Below, piece by piece: positions 30,601 to 38,908 of a stretch of 64,000 bases of DNA. Source of the stretch: CAJBVG01 sp943372995 (lineage in GTDB: Bacteria > Bacteroidota > Bacteroidia > Sphingobacteriales > Sphingobacteriaceae). The DNA is taken from assembly GCA_943372995.1 (NCBI GenBank), contig CALSAQ010000001.1:62001-126000 (forward strand). The letters are read 5' to 3'. Positions within the stretch are counted from its first letter, which is position 1; every line of letters starts with the position of its first letter. Under the pieces are notes generated by a model, which made no database searches, had not been told where the DNA came from, and saw only the letters and a list, made by a program, of their open reading frames with translations. The translations under genes and the position numbers were made by a program.

Positions 30601-32924
30601 TAGGCAAAAACAATAATGAAGTATTTAATTCTATACAGCAAGCTGTTACAGCTTTGGTGTGCGGATTCGATTCTTCAATTGTATTTAAAGTGTCTCCTGG
30701 TGTTTATAAGGAACAAGTTTCAATTCCAGCAATTAGAACACACTCTGATACTACAGTTACATTTGTGTCTGCAACTGGCAATCCAAACGATGTTATATTA
30801 GAATATACTCCATCTACACAAAATGAATTAGCACATCATATTATCCAATTAGATGGAACACGTTATATTACCTTTAAAGCTTTAACCTTTAAGAGTAATG
30901 CCCAAGCAAGATCTTCAGGAATACATTTAGCGGATACTGCAAATAATATTACTGTGGATAACTGTATATTCAGATTTGATTCGGTATCAACTGTAAATAC
31001 TTTAGTAGGAGTGTTAGCTTCTGGTAAAATAGCCTTTACTGATCCTGCAAATGTAAAAAATAATACCATCAGAAACTCAGAATTTATTGGGGGGGCATTT
31101 GGTATAAGACTACTTGGTGTAAAAGACAATGCTTACTCAGGACCTAATAAAATAATTAATAATAAGTTTAGAACTGTAAATACATGTGCTATTGATATTT
31201 TATACAATCAAATAGATAGTATAGGACACAATGAAATCAATATGCGTAAAGGAAATGTAGAGAGTGTGGGTATAAATATTTATGGTGCTTTAACCGATTT
31301 TATTATTTCTAACAATAAAGTTGTAAATGCACAAAACAATGGTTTAGCAATTGATAGCTGTAGGGTTATTAGTAGAGGTCTTATTGCCAACAACATGTTT
31401 GCGGGAGGTTTCGTATCCGATAATCAAAAAAATGAGGCTGGTATTCTTATAAAAGGTACTGGAGATTTTGCAGAGAAAGGTTTGTATTCAAATGGATTTA
31501 TAGATATTGTTAACAACTCAGTATTATATGATGGAGATGGAGATACATCATCTGCATTGTTCGTGTTAAGATCGAATAGAATTAATATGTATAACAATAT
31601 CTTTGCTAATTATGGTAAAGGTTATGCATTCCAGTTTAAGAACGACCCAAGTGCCAACGCAACAGTATTTAATGATGCAGATGCTAATTTGGTTTATACA
31701 AAAGGAGCGGTACTTGCTAAATGGAAAGATATATTATGTCCAAAATTATCAGACCTTGGTGTACAAGATGCAGGTAATTCACCATTCAATGAAACAAGAT
31801 CAGTGTCTATTGACCCTCTATTCAAATCAAATTACGACCTACATATAAATAATTATTTATTAGACGGTTCTGGTACGTATAGAGAACTTGTTTTAACCGA
31901 TTTCGACGGACAGGTTAGAGATAAATTAACACCAGATATTGGTTGTGATGAATTTTTCCCTTCATTTGATTTGCAAATGGATACATTTATTACACCATTA
32001 GAAGGATCCGCTTTCCAAAATGAGAATCAAGTTATTGTTCGAATCAAAAATAAAGGTGCTGATGTGTATTCTGTAAAAGCAAGATATCTTTTTGATGGAG
32101 TGTTTATTGATTCAGTTGTGAAGAATTACATCGAACCATTAATGTTAGATTCAACAGATATCTTAGTGTTCAATAAGAAATTTTCTACTCGTCAGGCTGG
32201 ACCACATAAAATAACAGCATTTACAGAGATTAGAAAAATTGATCCAGTAACTGGAAAATCTGTTAATAATGACTTCAGTAATCTAAATGACACATTAACA
32301 ATAACAGTAATCTCTAAGGATACTTCAGACATTGGAGTTGCGAATTATCTTAACCCAAGAAATGGTTGGGTATTGAGTAAACCAGAACCAGTTCAAGTTC
32401 AAGTAACAAACTATGGCAACTTAACTGCTTCTAATTTCAAAATACAATTAAAGGTTAATAATAAAATAAAGGAAACGTTGAACATTACAGAGCCTTTACT
32501 TGGAAAAGAGACGAAGGAATATCAGTTCAATTACAGCGTAGATCCAGACTCTGCAGTTTATTTTGAAGTATGTGCTACGACCATATTATTTGATGATGTA
32601 ATTGAGGCAAACGATAGTAATTGTATTGTTCTGTTAACTGTAGGAGTTATAGAAAGCTCTGCTGGTAAAGAACTATTTAATGTACATCCTAATCCAACTT
32701 CTGGTAAATTGAATTTCGGAATTGAAATCGACTCTGATAAAAAAATTGACATAAGCGTGTTTGATTTATCTGGTAGATTGATAAAAACAGATGAGTTGGG
32801 TGTAGTTTCAGCAGGTAAACAAAATCTAAGTATATACTATGATGATTTATCAGAAGGAACGTATTTCTTTGTGATGAATATTGGAAATAAGAAATACAAT
32901 GGTAGGTTTGTTGTAATTAAATAA
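24672..32924 (+). CDS. Giant beta-helix T9SS protein (2750 aa), four modules
   Basis: Start at the ATG 24672 (MIKNLLKNSIATVGIFTMVF); an in-frame ATG at 24630 lies inside the intercistronic hairpin. A signal peptide ends near KAQ. The protein has four large modules. Each has an opening of the kind YKSFTEAINAIRYNGLAGDVVFNIRPGSYDQ or FTSFQEVYDYLKCGVSGPTIFEIADGTYDE, then long right-handed beta-helix repeats (NNITSFHKYGVYL, NNMIGGGF, SILHNTIYMD), then a closing PDIGCDEF / PDIGADEF segment and a CARDB-like linker. The C-terminus is an A-type sorting domain (FNVHPNPTSGKLNFGI, ISVFDLSGRLIKT, LSEGTYFFVMNIGNKKYNGRFVVIK). The beta-helices suggest adhesion or glycan binding; no lyase residues can be assigned. 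It is the third gene of the operon. Confidence 0.87.
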   Translation: MIKNLLKNSIATVGIFTMVFVFFASDTKAQNIDAGVTHFLSPIGVVHNGTNRNLQVRVRNFGNVAITSVKIGWTINGVPQTDVTQAINIPIPTNASQMPTGTITLSAAYADSLNRTVIAYVKEVNNFPGDNNAINDTLRATFGSPILASTKIIGKQPGDDYKSFTEAINAIRYNGLAGDVVFNIRPGSYDQDLIDLDASNIYFPNGTKKITFKSLSGLKDVLLISEPAVQTTVKLTGVDWFTISNVRIINRNIVSGIGINLLGGANYCTIRSCEITVDSISNAKSFAGIVAAVMSVPAYTLSGSTGGSAKYLTVKYNKISGGYYGIALYGPASPRDTLNQIDSNIIQQVSYYGIYVNTGSNLKMRGNKVTFRPSADFKSTGYFVSTVNTVAPQNIEISRNYVTDAGQYGMYLNAVTGLGTPFNRYVNITNNMITGGFTSNFSAAAFSATETPTGLFLNGVGWANIFFNSIYMDAVTKTGNVDNTAAFYVNGSPAIGNIYVYNNVFYNHNKGYGYYNASTTNPIIVSDNNDIFISKMDTNSSQATGFAYWGGAARTNLRDLFTASGKDRNTISKEPFFFSNSDLHTISPDLNGKGNSTALSQSPLDYDGEERDIVNPPDIGCDEFEPGGEDYAIIGITPDVFRYNQPTQWKITVRYQGAGNGVDSLYFKYRINGVEQLGEEEVIALYYDRLTGYFKSQTLSVPVNRYITRNDYRAFKLTVYFLPGSNANDLRASNDSLSVEVCVGLEGTFTIDRNAAPGPTTFTSFQEVYDYLKCGVSGPTIFEIADGTYDEQINLWKVRNSSEVNTITFKSKNNVFATKLTYANGTAENHSTVLFNNAQYIILRDLTIENRSAVNGTCIQLAGNSKFNVIRNNIIKVDSTLANYPNTLAPIVATKLGTLFTGQFASNASNNTIINNRIMGGFYGIAMFGTDTDKRDLGNIIEKNNITSFHKYGVYLEYSDTRVIQNIIVGKFGMDINAYGIYAKGLGDRNGVFSNEISKNRIFDITYQGIYLTNCLSQKNVGAKKSTFEVSNNMIGGGFTTFNVNTSGLFLNACLGISILHNTIYMDAPRNSTGSSSEQNPQFARCLIVNATNTNIEALNNILYSNNGALPLDYYTASGNTVPNGLVTCDYNLYYTSYNNKNTPLILIRRIRKTQQNTTTKSYGFSQLTETPVSALNKFKIDNGNTSRDRKSIAAPLRFEQLPYDFHTYDLNVESKAAGGQDILDDVDRDPRKSKTPDIGADEFTVPNYDLDINRVLNPLLSALKPNTIQVRLRNRGKYPLDNINVVLEYKVEDAENGFLYTNLDTVTLKMKKTGDEQVYKFKRRVSVPRRGYYEVCVRKVSGLELDTVYYNDKKCVNICTGIEGDYYVGFGSNYIPNTDTNRYYNTIQEALDKVECGIADDTYFNLNPGASPFAERVLIPKYLVNLDSPLLTIQPYGAVPNTAVQIVQPASPAGDNAKLHYTVRFNGSNFVKLKNLNIKHTGTNFGTAIHFTKKSNNNFVEDCKIEVSTSATTPYFYPIAFSSSNMLNLLETQSFANNGSYNTIRRNEIIGGYAGISMLGASVVDFDIENVVDSNDIKDFYKHGIYSINNTIKSISFNKLLPRVTALPTCVTISYNYAGEGGIINANKIIDTKEIAIKVFGVEAFPSKRLIISNNWITHSFGNSIQDTASAILIKGSNNIGIYYNSIRYNGFNAALNIAKQTITQINLETGNLETIDVYPGGIHVFNNIIKVDSVPGFPKKPYVIYYNSTDPASKFNNNAYHTGYDTRFAFYKTSADQKTFGVWQLNTAKDLKSLYEDPIFVDGYDLNLAPKPIGDTLRFDKKGVVVAGISRDFYNRKRSPRETDIGSIEYEKQEYDVSLLNIVNTKAVYGTNTFTVNILNDGNKDLSSKTICVEYSIDSGKTWVGRESVLLKDLKGRYDEQRLSFNLKYVKQDFFVIPLCVRIAPDCRLDNDTVYKYEMVCKELCVGLEKGEYTIGKNNNEVFNSIQQAVTALVCGFDSSIVFKVSPGVYKEQVSIPAIRTHSDTTVTFVSATGNPNDVILEYTPSTQNELAHHIIQLDGTRYITFKALTFKSNAQARSSGIHLADTANNITVDNCIFRFDSVSTVNTLVGVLASGKIAFTDPANVKNNTIRNSEFIGGAFGIRLLGVKDNAYSGPNKIINNKFRTVNTCAIDILYNQIDSIGHNEINMRKGNVESVGINIYGALTDFIISNNKVVNAQNNGLAIDSCRVISRGLIANNMFAGGFVSDNQKNEAGILIKGTGDFAEKGLYSNGFIDIVNNSVLYDGDGDTSSALFVLRSNRINMYNNIFANYGKGYAFQFKNDPSANATVFNDADANLVYTKGAVLAKWKDILCPKLSDLGVQDAGNSPFNETRSVSIDPLFKSNYDLHINNYLLDGSGTYRELVLTDFDGQVRDKLTPDIGCDEFFPSFDLQMDTFITPLEGSAFQNENQVIVRIKNKGADVYSVKARYLFDGVFIDSVVKNYIEPLMLDSTDILVFNKKFSTRQAGPHKITAFTEIRKIDPVTGKSVNNDFSNLNDTLTITVISKDTSDIGVANYLNPRNGWVLSKPEPVQVQVTNYGNLTASNFKIQLKVNNKIKETLNITEPLLGKETKEYQFNYSVDPDSAVYFEVCATTILFDDVIEANDSNCIVLLTVGVIESSAGKELFNVHPNPTSGKLNFGIEIDSDKKIDISVFDLSGRLIKTDELGVVSAGKQNLSIYYDDLSEGTYFFVMNIGNKKYNGRFVVIK

Positions 32925-32946
32925 GAGAAATAATATATAAAAATAT

Positions 32947-32965
32947 GCTGGGCCTTGTGCCCAGC
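32947..32965 (+). promoter_or_regulatory. Perfect intercistronic hairpin
   Basis: A 7-bp GC-rich stem, GCTGGGC (32947-32953) with GCCCAGC (32959-32965), and loop CTTGT, between the third and fourth giant genes. It is followed by AATTAAACAT, without a T-run. Confidence 0.65.
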
Positions 32966-32982
32966 AATTAAACATAAAATAG

Positions 32983-35900
32983 ATGAATAAGAAGGTTTTT
33001 ACTATTGCTATTGCTTTATTGTTGGGTTTTATTACAAATCAATCGTTAGCACAAAAGAAATTCTTTAGTGGTATTTACACAATTGGTGGTAATAACGCAA
33101 ATTATCAAACCATTCAGAAAGCTATTTCTGATTTGCTTGCAGCGAATTCAGAAGTAATCGGTCGTGTTACATTTAACATTAGACCTGGTATTTATAACGA
33201 AAATCTAGTACTTAAGCCTTACGTTGGTGCATCAGCTAAAAACTTTGTGGTGTTTAAATCAGAAACAGGGAAGGCAAGTGATGTTCAAATTATTGACCAA
33301 GGTGATAATACACTTTATAATAATCAAGTAATCAGATTTGAGGGTTGTAGTTATTATACTCTTCAAGATTTGACTATTGAAAACTCTAGAAATATAACTG
33401 CCTCAAATCAATTTGCTTCTGTTATACATTTCACATACAATAGAGACAATAAAAAACCATCAGAGTTCAATACAGTTACAAGATGCGTTTTGAAGTTGGA
33501 CTCTAACTTTACCATTTTTAATGGAAATACCATTGGGATAGTTTCTTCGGATATTAATAATACTTCTATTGGTGAGAACTGCGCTAACTACAATACTATA
33601 TCTAATAATACCATTTATGGAGGAGCTTTTGGGATTAAGTTAACAGGGAAAAGTTCAGCTTTGCCATCTAAAGGAAATAAGATTGTTGGAAATAAGTTTT
33701 ATAAATGTTATAGTGGTATTGATGTGGATTACAATAACATTCCATTGATTTCTTCAAATCAAGTTTTTTGTAGAATAGATTCAGTTGGTTCACAATTTGG
33801 GATAAGAATAAAAAATGCTGCTGGGAATTTTAGTTTCCATAGTAATGTGGTTAAAGATTTCGGAACTTTTGGTATGTTTTTTTATAATGTTAGTGGTGGT
33901 GCTGCGGCATATATCTACAATAACATTGTAATGGGTGCATCAAAACCAGCATATTCTAGAGGAATACATGTTGAAAATAGTAGAGCATTAAGCTTTTATC
34001 ATAATAGTGTATATTATACTGCACCATTTACTTTAGATAATGCATGTATGGCCATTGAGCATTCTGCAAGTCTTCCAACAACAAAAATCAATGTAAAGAA
34101 CAATATATTTTTCTCTAGTGGAGGTGCAACTACATTTATTTTAAGAGACTTGGTGAGTGTAGATTCATTGAATTTTAATGACTACTATACAACGAATGTT
34201 ACTCCTCCAGTTTCATTAGCAATTATTGGTACTACTTCTCGCGCATCACTTGCAGCGATTAAGACAAGTACAGGAAAAAATCAGAACTCTTTCTCAGAAA
34301 ATCCAGTGTTTAGTAGTCCAACTAACCTGAGAATTGATAGTAGAAAATTGATTAGAAAAGCATATATACTTCCATTTATTCAATTTGATTTTGAGAATCA
34401 ACCTCGTGATCCAGAGATGCCAGATGTTGGTGCTGATGAAGTGATTAGAAGTGCAACAGATTTAGAGGTTTTCGGTTTAGAGAAAAATTTCGTTCCTCGA
34501 GAAGGAAGTAATATTTTACCAGTAGTTATTAAAAATGATGGATTATTAAATCTTAACGGAAATAAAATCTTAATAAGTTATAAGGTAAACAACGGTAGTT
34601 ATACTACACCAGAAGAATTTACTCTTCAATTGTTAAATAAACCTTATTCGAAACAAATATTTGTGTTAGCAACCCCGTGGGTTATCCCTACTGTAGGTGC
34701 TTATACACTTACTATAAAAGTTTCTCCTCCTATTCCAGGTGATACATGGATTGAAAATGATAGTATTGTTTTAGATATATGTGTTGGACTAAATGGTTTA
34801 TATACCATTGGTGGACCTGCTGGATCAAAAAACTTTGTCACTTTTGCAGACGCTATTGCAGCTTTTGGGTGTGGAGTTGGAGGACCAACAGTATTTAATG
34901 TATATCCAGGAACTTACAATAGCTTTTCTATTCCTAATATAAAAGGTGTTAGCGAAACCAATACATTGACTTTTAAATCACAAACAGGGAACGCAGCAGA
35001 TGTTATTATTCAAAATACAATACCTGCACAAAATCATACCAATCACCATGTAGTGCAAGTTGATGGAGGTGATTATGTTATTTTCAAAAATTTAACTTTA
35101 AATAATACTTCTACAAGTACATTCGCTTCTGGATTCCATATTACAGAGGGTTCTAATAATGTTACTGTTGATAGTTGCGTTGTAAACGTACCTTCTACAA
35201 CCAATGTAAATAGTTTTATTTTCCCAGTTATACTATCTCAAAAAGTAAAAATAGATAGTGGTGCAGTTGTTAATAATTTTGTTGTGAAAAATTCTATTCT
35301 TAGAAATGGGGCTGTTGGTGTTCAATTTTTAGGAAGAAACACAAGTATTCGTGCACAAAACAATAGTGCTATAAATAACAAGATTGATTCTAGTTATTTG
35401 TATGGTTTTTATTCAAGCTTTGTGAATGTTGGAGAGGTTAGTGGAAACACAATCCGACTTAGAGATGCTTCTAATGCCTCAAGTGAAGGTATTCGTATAC
35501 AGTTCTCAAAATACAATACGAAAATCAATGCCAACAAAATGACAGTATTGGGTATAAGAGGGATTAATTTAACTACTGTAGAAGGGATTACTGGTGTTGT
35601 GATATCAAACAATATGATTGGTGGTTTTAAAACAAATCAGAATGGTTCTGGTATTTATTTAAATGAGGTTAATAAAGTGAGTTTATATCACAACTCTGTT
35701 TATTATGATAAAAATTCAATAGCAACCCCTAATAATGCTTCAGCATTTTTCTTAGCAGCAGGCTCTAACGTAAGCTTATATAACAATATCTTCCTAAATA
35801 CAGGAAATGGTTATGCTTTTTATGTATCTAGCACTTCATCTGTAAGAAATTCTAACAATAACATTTATTATACTGATGGTAACCCAGGTACAAACTATTT

Positions 35901-38796
35901 CGCTTACTGGAATGCTGATAGAGCTGATTTAACGGCACTTAAAAATGCAATGCAAGGATTCGAATCAAACAGCTTGGAAATTGATCCAATGTTTGTTTCA
36001 TTAACAGATTTACATACTTCTAATCCAGCACTAGAAGGGAAAGGGTTGTATTTCGAAAGTATCCCTAAAGATTTTGACGGTGAGCCAAGAAATCCTTTAT
36101 TTACAGATATAGGAGCAGATGAGTTTATTCTTCATGCAAAAGATTTAGCATTGATGAATATTCAACCTTTAGTTTTTGGTACTGACCCTAATACCGTTAA
36201 GGTGAAACTAATGAACTTAGGCAGTACTTCTCTACAAGGTTCAACAATAAAACTTCAGTTCTCATCAGATGGTACCAATTGGCTTCCGGCTGGTGGAGAA
36301 ACTTATGTTATAGGATCAACTTTAGCTCCTACGTATTCTTCAGACGTTTATACATTTAATACAGCATTTAATGCTACAGCAAATAGTTCTTATCAGTTTT
36401 ATGTTAGAGTTATGCCTTCTGATAGAATAGTGGGCGATGGTGTAACTAAAAACGATACTGCCTACAATGTTATTTGTACAGGTTTAAAAACAGGTAATTA
36501 TACAGTAGGTGGTGCTGGAGCGGATTTCCCTGATTTTACAAGTGCTGCAAATGCAATTTCTTGTGGAGTTACTGGGCCTGTTACTTTTAATGTAAGACCA
36601 GGTGTTTATAATGAAAGATTTTCAATTAATAATCCTAAAAACACTTCAGATGTAAACTTGATTACATTTAAATCAGAAAATAATGACTCGACTTCTGTGG
36701 TACTAAACAACCTTGGTGTTACAGGTAATACGACTAGAAATGTTATTCGTTTAAATAGGGCTAAACATATCCTGTTTAAATACTTAACCATTCGAAATTT
36801 AAGCAATTCAATTGTTGGTTCTTCTGCTGTGCAGATAACTGCTGAATCGAGTGATATTACCATATCAAATTGCAGAATTGAAATGAACACAGCCTCTACA
36901 TCACCAAATATTTATGGTATTGTTACTTCCGATTCTTCATTAATAACTTCTGGAGGAAAAGGTGCTAAGAACTTAAGAATTTTAAACAATTATATTAAAG
37001 GAGGAACAATTGCTGTCTCTATTAAAGGGACTAGTCAGTTTGTTAGAGACGAAGGATTTACCATTGATAATAATATTATTGATAGCGTGGCTTCATCAGC
37101 AGTTTCAACATCTAATGCAGATATTACTAGTATTTCTTCAAATAAAATCTACATGAGAAAAGAACAACTAGCTTCAACTGGTTTAAACGTTTCTTTATGT
37201 AAGTCTGATGCAAAAATAATGAACAATGTAATTTACAATGCATCAACACAAGGAGTTTCATTTAATGATGTTCAATCGTTAAATGGAATCTTATTTGCAA
37301 ATAATATGATTGGTGGAAATTTCAGATTAGGTATTGATGGTGCTGGAATAAATTTAGCTAAAGTATTTCCAATTAAATTATACTATAATTCGATACTTTA
37401 TGATGGAAACTCAGTCTTTGGAGCAGGATTGAAAATAGATAACGATTCTAAAGGGGTTCGATTATTAAACAACTCAATTGCTAATTCAAGCAATGGTTTT
37501 TGTTTAACTATTGCAAATCCAGCTAGTATAGATACTTCTGAAAACAATAACTTTTATACAAAAGCAGAAATTTTCGCTCGTGTTAATTCGGTTGATTATA
37601 CATCATTCCAAGAGTTTAGAGATGCTACTCTAACCGATGAAAAATCTGTTTCAGTTGACCCAGATTATTTTACTAAAACTAATTTACATGTTACAAATAC
37701 ATTTTTTGATGGAGGTGCATATCCAATAAACAATGAAGTATCAACCGATATTGATGGTGAGTTAAGAAATGTTGAATTCCCTGATATTGGTGCGGACGAA
37801 TTCCTTATAAGAGGAGATATAGAACTAGTAAATATTGATAGTCCTTTACCTAGTCCGACTGTTTATCCTGATAGAATACCGGTTTCTATTACCGTACGTA
37901 ATAAAGGTTTAAGCAAGATTTCAGGTCTAAATGTGAAATTCTATGTTGATAATGTTGAAATAGCAAATGAGGTTATACCTGTTGAAGAGCCATATAAACC
38001 TCTATTACCTTCAGATCTTTTAACTTATGATTTCGTAACAGAAATTGAACCAACACAAACTGGTAACTACGACTTAAGAGTTGAAGCATATTTGCCTGAT
38101 GATATTGATTTATCAAACAATAGTCAAACTATACAGTTTAAATCATCTATATCAAGTATTGTTGACGGTGAGGTTAGCTCATTTGTTTCTCCTGCGAATA
38201 ATTCAGTTAAAGGTGAAACAGAAGTTAGTGTACTTGTTAAAAATACAGGGACTGTAGTAATTAAAGAATTTAATATCAATTACAGATTAAGAGGTGGTAC
38301 TGGACCTACAGTTTATGTATCAGAAGTATATAAAGGAGATAGTATTGTTCCATTAGCTTCAGGTTCATTTGTTTTCACCCAGAAAATTAATTGTGACCCT
38401 GTTTACGATAGATTTTTGGATGTGTACATCTCTGAATTAGTAAATGATATTAATCAGGTGAATGACACACTAACTCTTTACGTAAAACCATATGCAGGTT
38501 GCGGACAAGTACAAGGTTTCGATTTAGTAACAAAAGATTTAATGTTGACTCAGCCTTGGCCAAACCCAACATCAACAACTATAAATTATGATGTAAATGT
38601 TTTAGACATTACTGATATGCAAATCGAAATTATTGACGTATTAGGCCATGTTCTAAAAACTGTGAACTATAATCAACTCACAGAAGGCATTAATCATTTA
38701 AATATTGATGTTCAAGATTTAGCCCCAGGGGTATACTATTCTAGAGTAATAGTTGCTGGAGAAAGTTATACAAATAGAGTAGTAATTACTAGATAG
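32983..38796 (+). CDS. Giant beta-helix T9SS protein (1937 aa), three modules
   Basis: Signal peptide ends near SLAQ23. It is a paralogue of the preceding 2750-residue protein with three modules: openings at about residues 30 (GIYTIGGNNANYQTIQKAI), 605 (GLYTIGGPAGSKNFVTFADAI) and 1170 (GNYTVGGAGADFPDFTSAANAI), each preceded in the later two by CVGL or CTGL. Each leads into beta-helix repeats (NNMIGG, LYHNSVYYD, YNNIFLNTGNGYAF) and closes with PDVGADE / TDIGADEF / PDIGADEF. CARDB-like linkers separate modules. The C-terminus is an A-type sorting domain (QPWPNPTSTTINYDV, IDVLGHVLKTVNY, LAPGVYYSRVI). It is the last gene of the operon and ends at a repeat-rich hairpin against queG. Confidence 0.87.
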   Translation: MNKKVFTIAIALLLGFITNQSLAQKKFFSGIYTIGGNNANYQTIQKAISDLLAANSEVIGRVTFNIRPGIYNENLVLKPYVGASAKNFVVFKSETGKASDVQIIDQGDNTLYNNQVIRFEGCSYYTLQDLTIENSRNITASNQFASVIHFTYNRDNKKPSEFNTVTRCVLKLDSNFTIFNGNTIGIVSSDINNTSIGENCANYNTISNNTIYGGAFGIKLTGKSSALPSKGNKIVGNKFYKCYSGIDVDYNNIPLISSNQVFCRIDSVGSQFGIRIKNAAGNFSFHSNVVKDFGTFGMFFYNVSGGAAAYIYNNIVMGASKPAYSRGIHVENSRALSFYHNSVYYTAPFTLDNACMAIEHSASLPTTKINVKNNIFFSSGGATTFILRDLVSVDSLNFNDYYTTNVTPPVSLAIIGTTSRASLAAIKTSTGKNQNSFSENPVFSSPTNLRIDSRKLIRKAYILPFIQFDFENQPRDPEMPDVGADEVIRSATDLEVFGLEKNFVPREGSNILPVVIKNDGLLNLNGNKILISYKVNNGSYTTPEEFTLQLLNKPYSKQIFVLATPWVIPTVGAYTLTIKVSPPIPGDTWIENDSIVLDICVGLNGLYTIGGPAGSKNFVTFADAIAAFGCGVGGPTVFNVYPGTYNSFSIPNIKGVSETNTLTFKSQTGNAADVIIQNTIPAQNHTNHHVVQVDGGDYVIFKNLTLNNTSTSTFASGFHITEGSNNVTVDSCVVNVPSTTNVNSFIFPVILSQKVKIDSGAVVNNFVVKNSILRNGAVGVQFLGRNTSIRAQNNSAINNKIDSSYLYGFYSSFVNVGEVSGNTIRLRDASNASSEGIRIQFSKYNTKINANKMTVLGIRGINLTTVEGITGVVISNNMIGGFKTNQNGSGIYLNEVNKVSLYHNSVYYDKNSIATPNNASAFFLAAGSNVSLYNNIFLNTGNGYAFYVSSTSSVRNSNNNIYYTDGNPGTNYFAYWNADRADLTALKNAMQGFESNSLEIDPMFVSLTDLHTSNPALEGKGLYFESIPKDFDGEPRNPLFTDIGADEFILHAKDLALMNIQPLVFGTDPNTVKVKLMNLGSTSLQGSTIKLQFSSDGTNWLPAGGETYVIGSTLAPTYSSDVYTFNTAFNATANSSYQFYVRVMPSDRIVGDGVTKNDTAYNVICTGLKTGNYTVGGAGADFPDFTSAANAISCGVTGPVTFNVRPGVYNERFSINNPKNTSDVNLITFKSENNDSTSVVLNNLGVTGNTTRNVIRLNRAKHILFKYLTIRNLSNSIVGSSAVQITAESSDITISNCRIEMNTASTSPNIYGIVTSDSSLITSGGKGAKNLRILNNYIKGGTIAVSIKGTSQFVRDEGFTIDNNIIDSVASSAVSTSNADITSISSNKIYMRKEQLASTGLNVSLCKSDAKIMNNVIYNASTQGVSFNDVQSLNGILFANNMIGGNFRLGIDGAGINLAKVFPIKLYYNSILYDGNSVFGAGLKIDNDSKGVRLLNNSIANSSNGFCLTIANPASIDTSENNNFYTKAEIFARVNSVDYTSFQEFRDATLTDEKSVSVDPDYFTKTNLHVTNTFFDGGAYPINNEVSTDIDGELRNVEFPDIGADEFLIRGDIELVNIDSPLPSPTVYPDRIPVSITVRNKGLSKISGLNVKFYVDNVEIANEVIPVEEPYKPLLPSDLLTYDFVTEIEPTQTGNYDLRVEAYLPDDIDLSNNSQTIQFKSSISSIVDGEVSSFVSPANNSVKGETEVSVLVKNTGTVVIKEFNINYRLRGGTGPTVYVSEVYKGDSIVPLASGSFVFTQKINCDPVYDRFLDVYISELVNDINQVNDTLTLYVKPYAGCGQVQGFDLVTKDLMLTQPWPNPTSTTINYDVNVLDITDMQIEIIDVLGHVLKTVNYNQLTEGINHLNIDVQDLAPGVYYSRVIVAGESYTNRVVITR

Positions 38797-38800
38797 ACGC

Positions 38801-38908
38801 AAGACGCAGGATACAAGACACAAGACACAAGACTCAAGACATAAGACATAAGATAGGGAGCTTTATTTAAGCCCTTTGTCTTGTGTCTTGTGTCTCATGT
38901 CTTATTTC
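38801..38908. repeat. Inverted short-period repeat between convergent genes
   Basis: The left arm is built of ACAAGAC/ACATAAG units (38801-38853) and the right arm of TCTTGTG units (38878-38908). AGACACAAGACACAAGAC (38816-38833) pairs perfectly over 18 bp with 38878-38895. An inner AGGG...CCCT stem supports the loop. The right arm covers the last codons and stop of queG, and the left arm begins near the stop of the giant gene. It probably ends transcripts from both sides. Confidence 0.7.

Noticed and set aside
30176..30613. 145-residue open frame opposite the giant beta-helix gene
   Set aside because: It is antisense to a clearly coding, domain-rich gene; the composition is that of a shadow frame without any motif.
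38801..38908. CRISPR-like repetition
   Set aside because: Units are 7-9 nt with no unique spacers, and no cas genes are nearby; it is a simple inverted repeat between gene ends.
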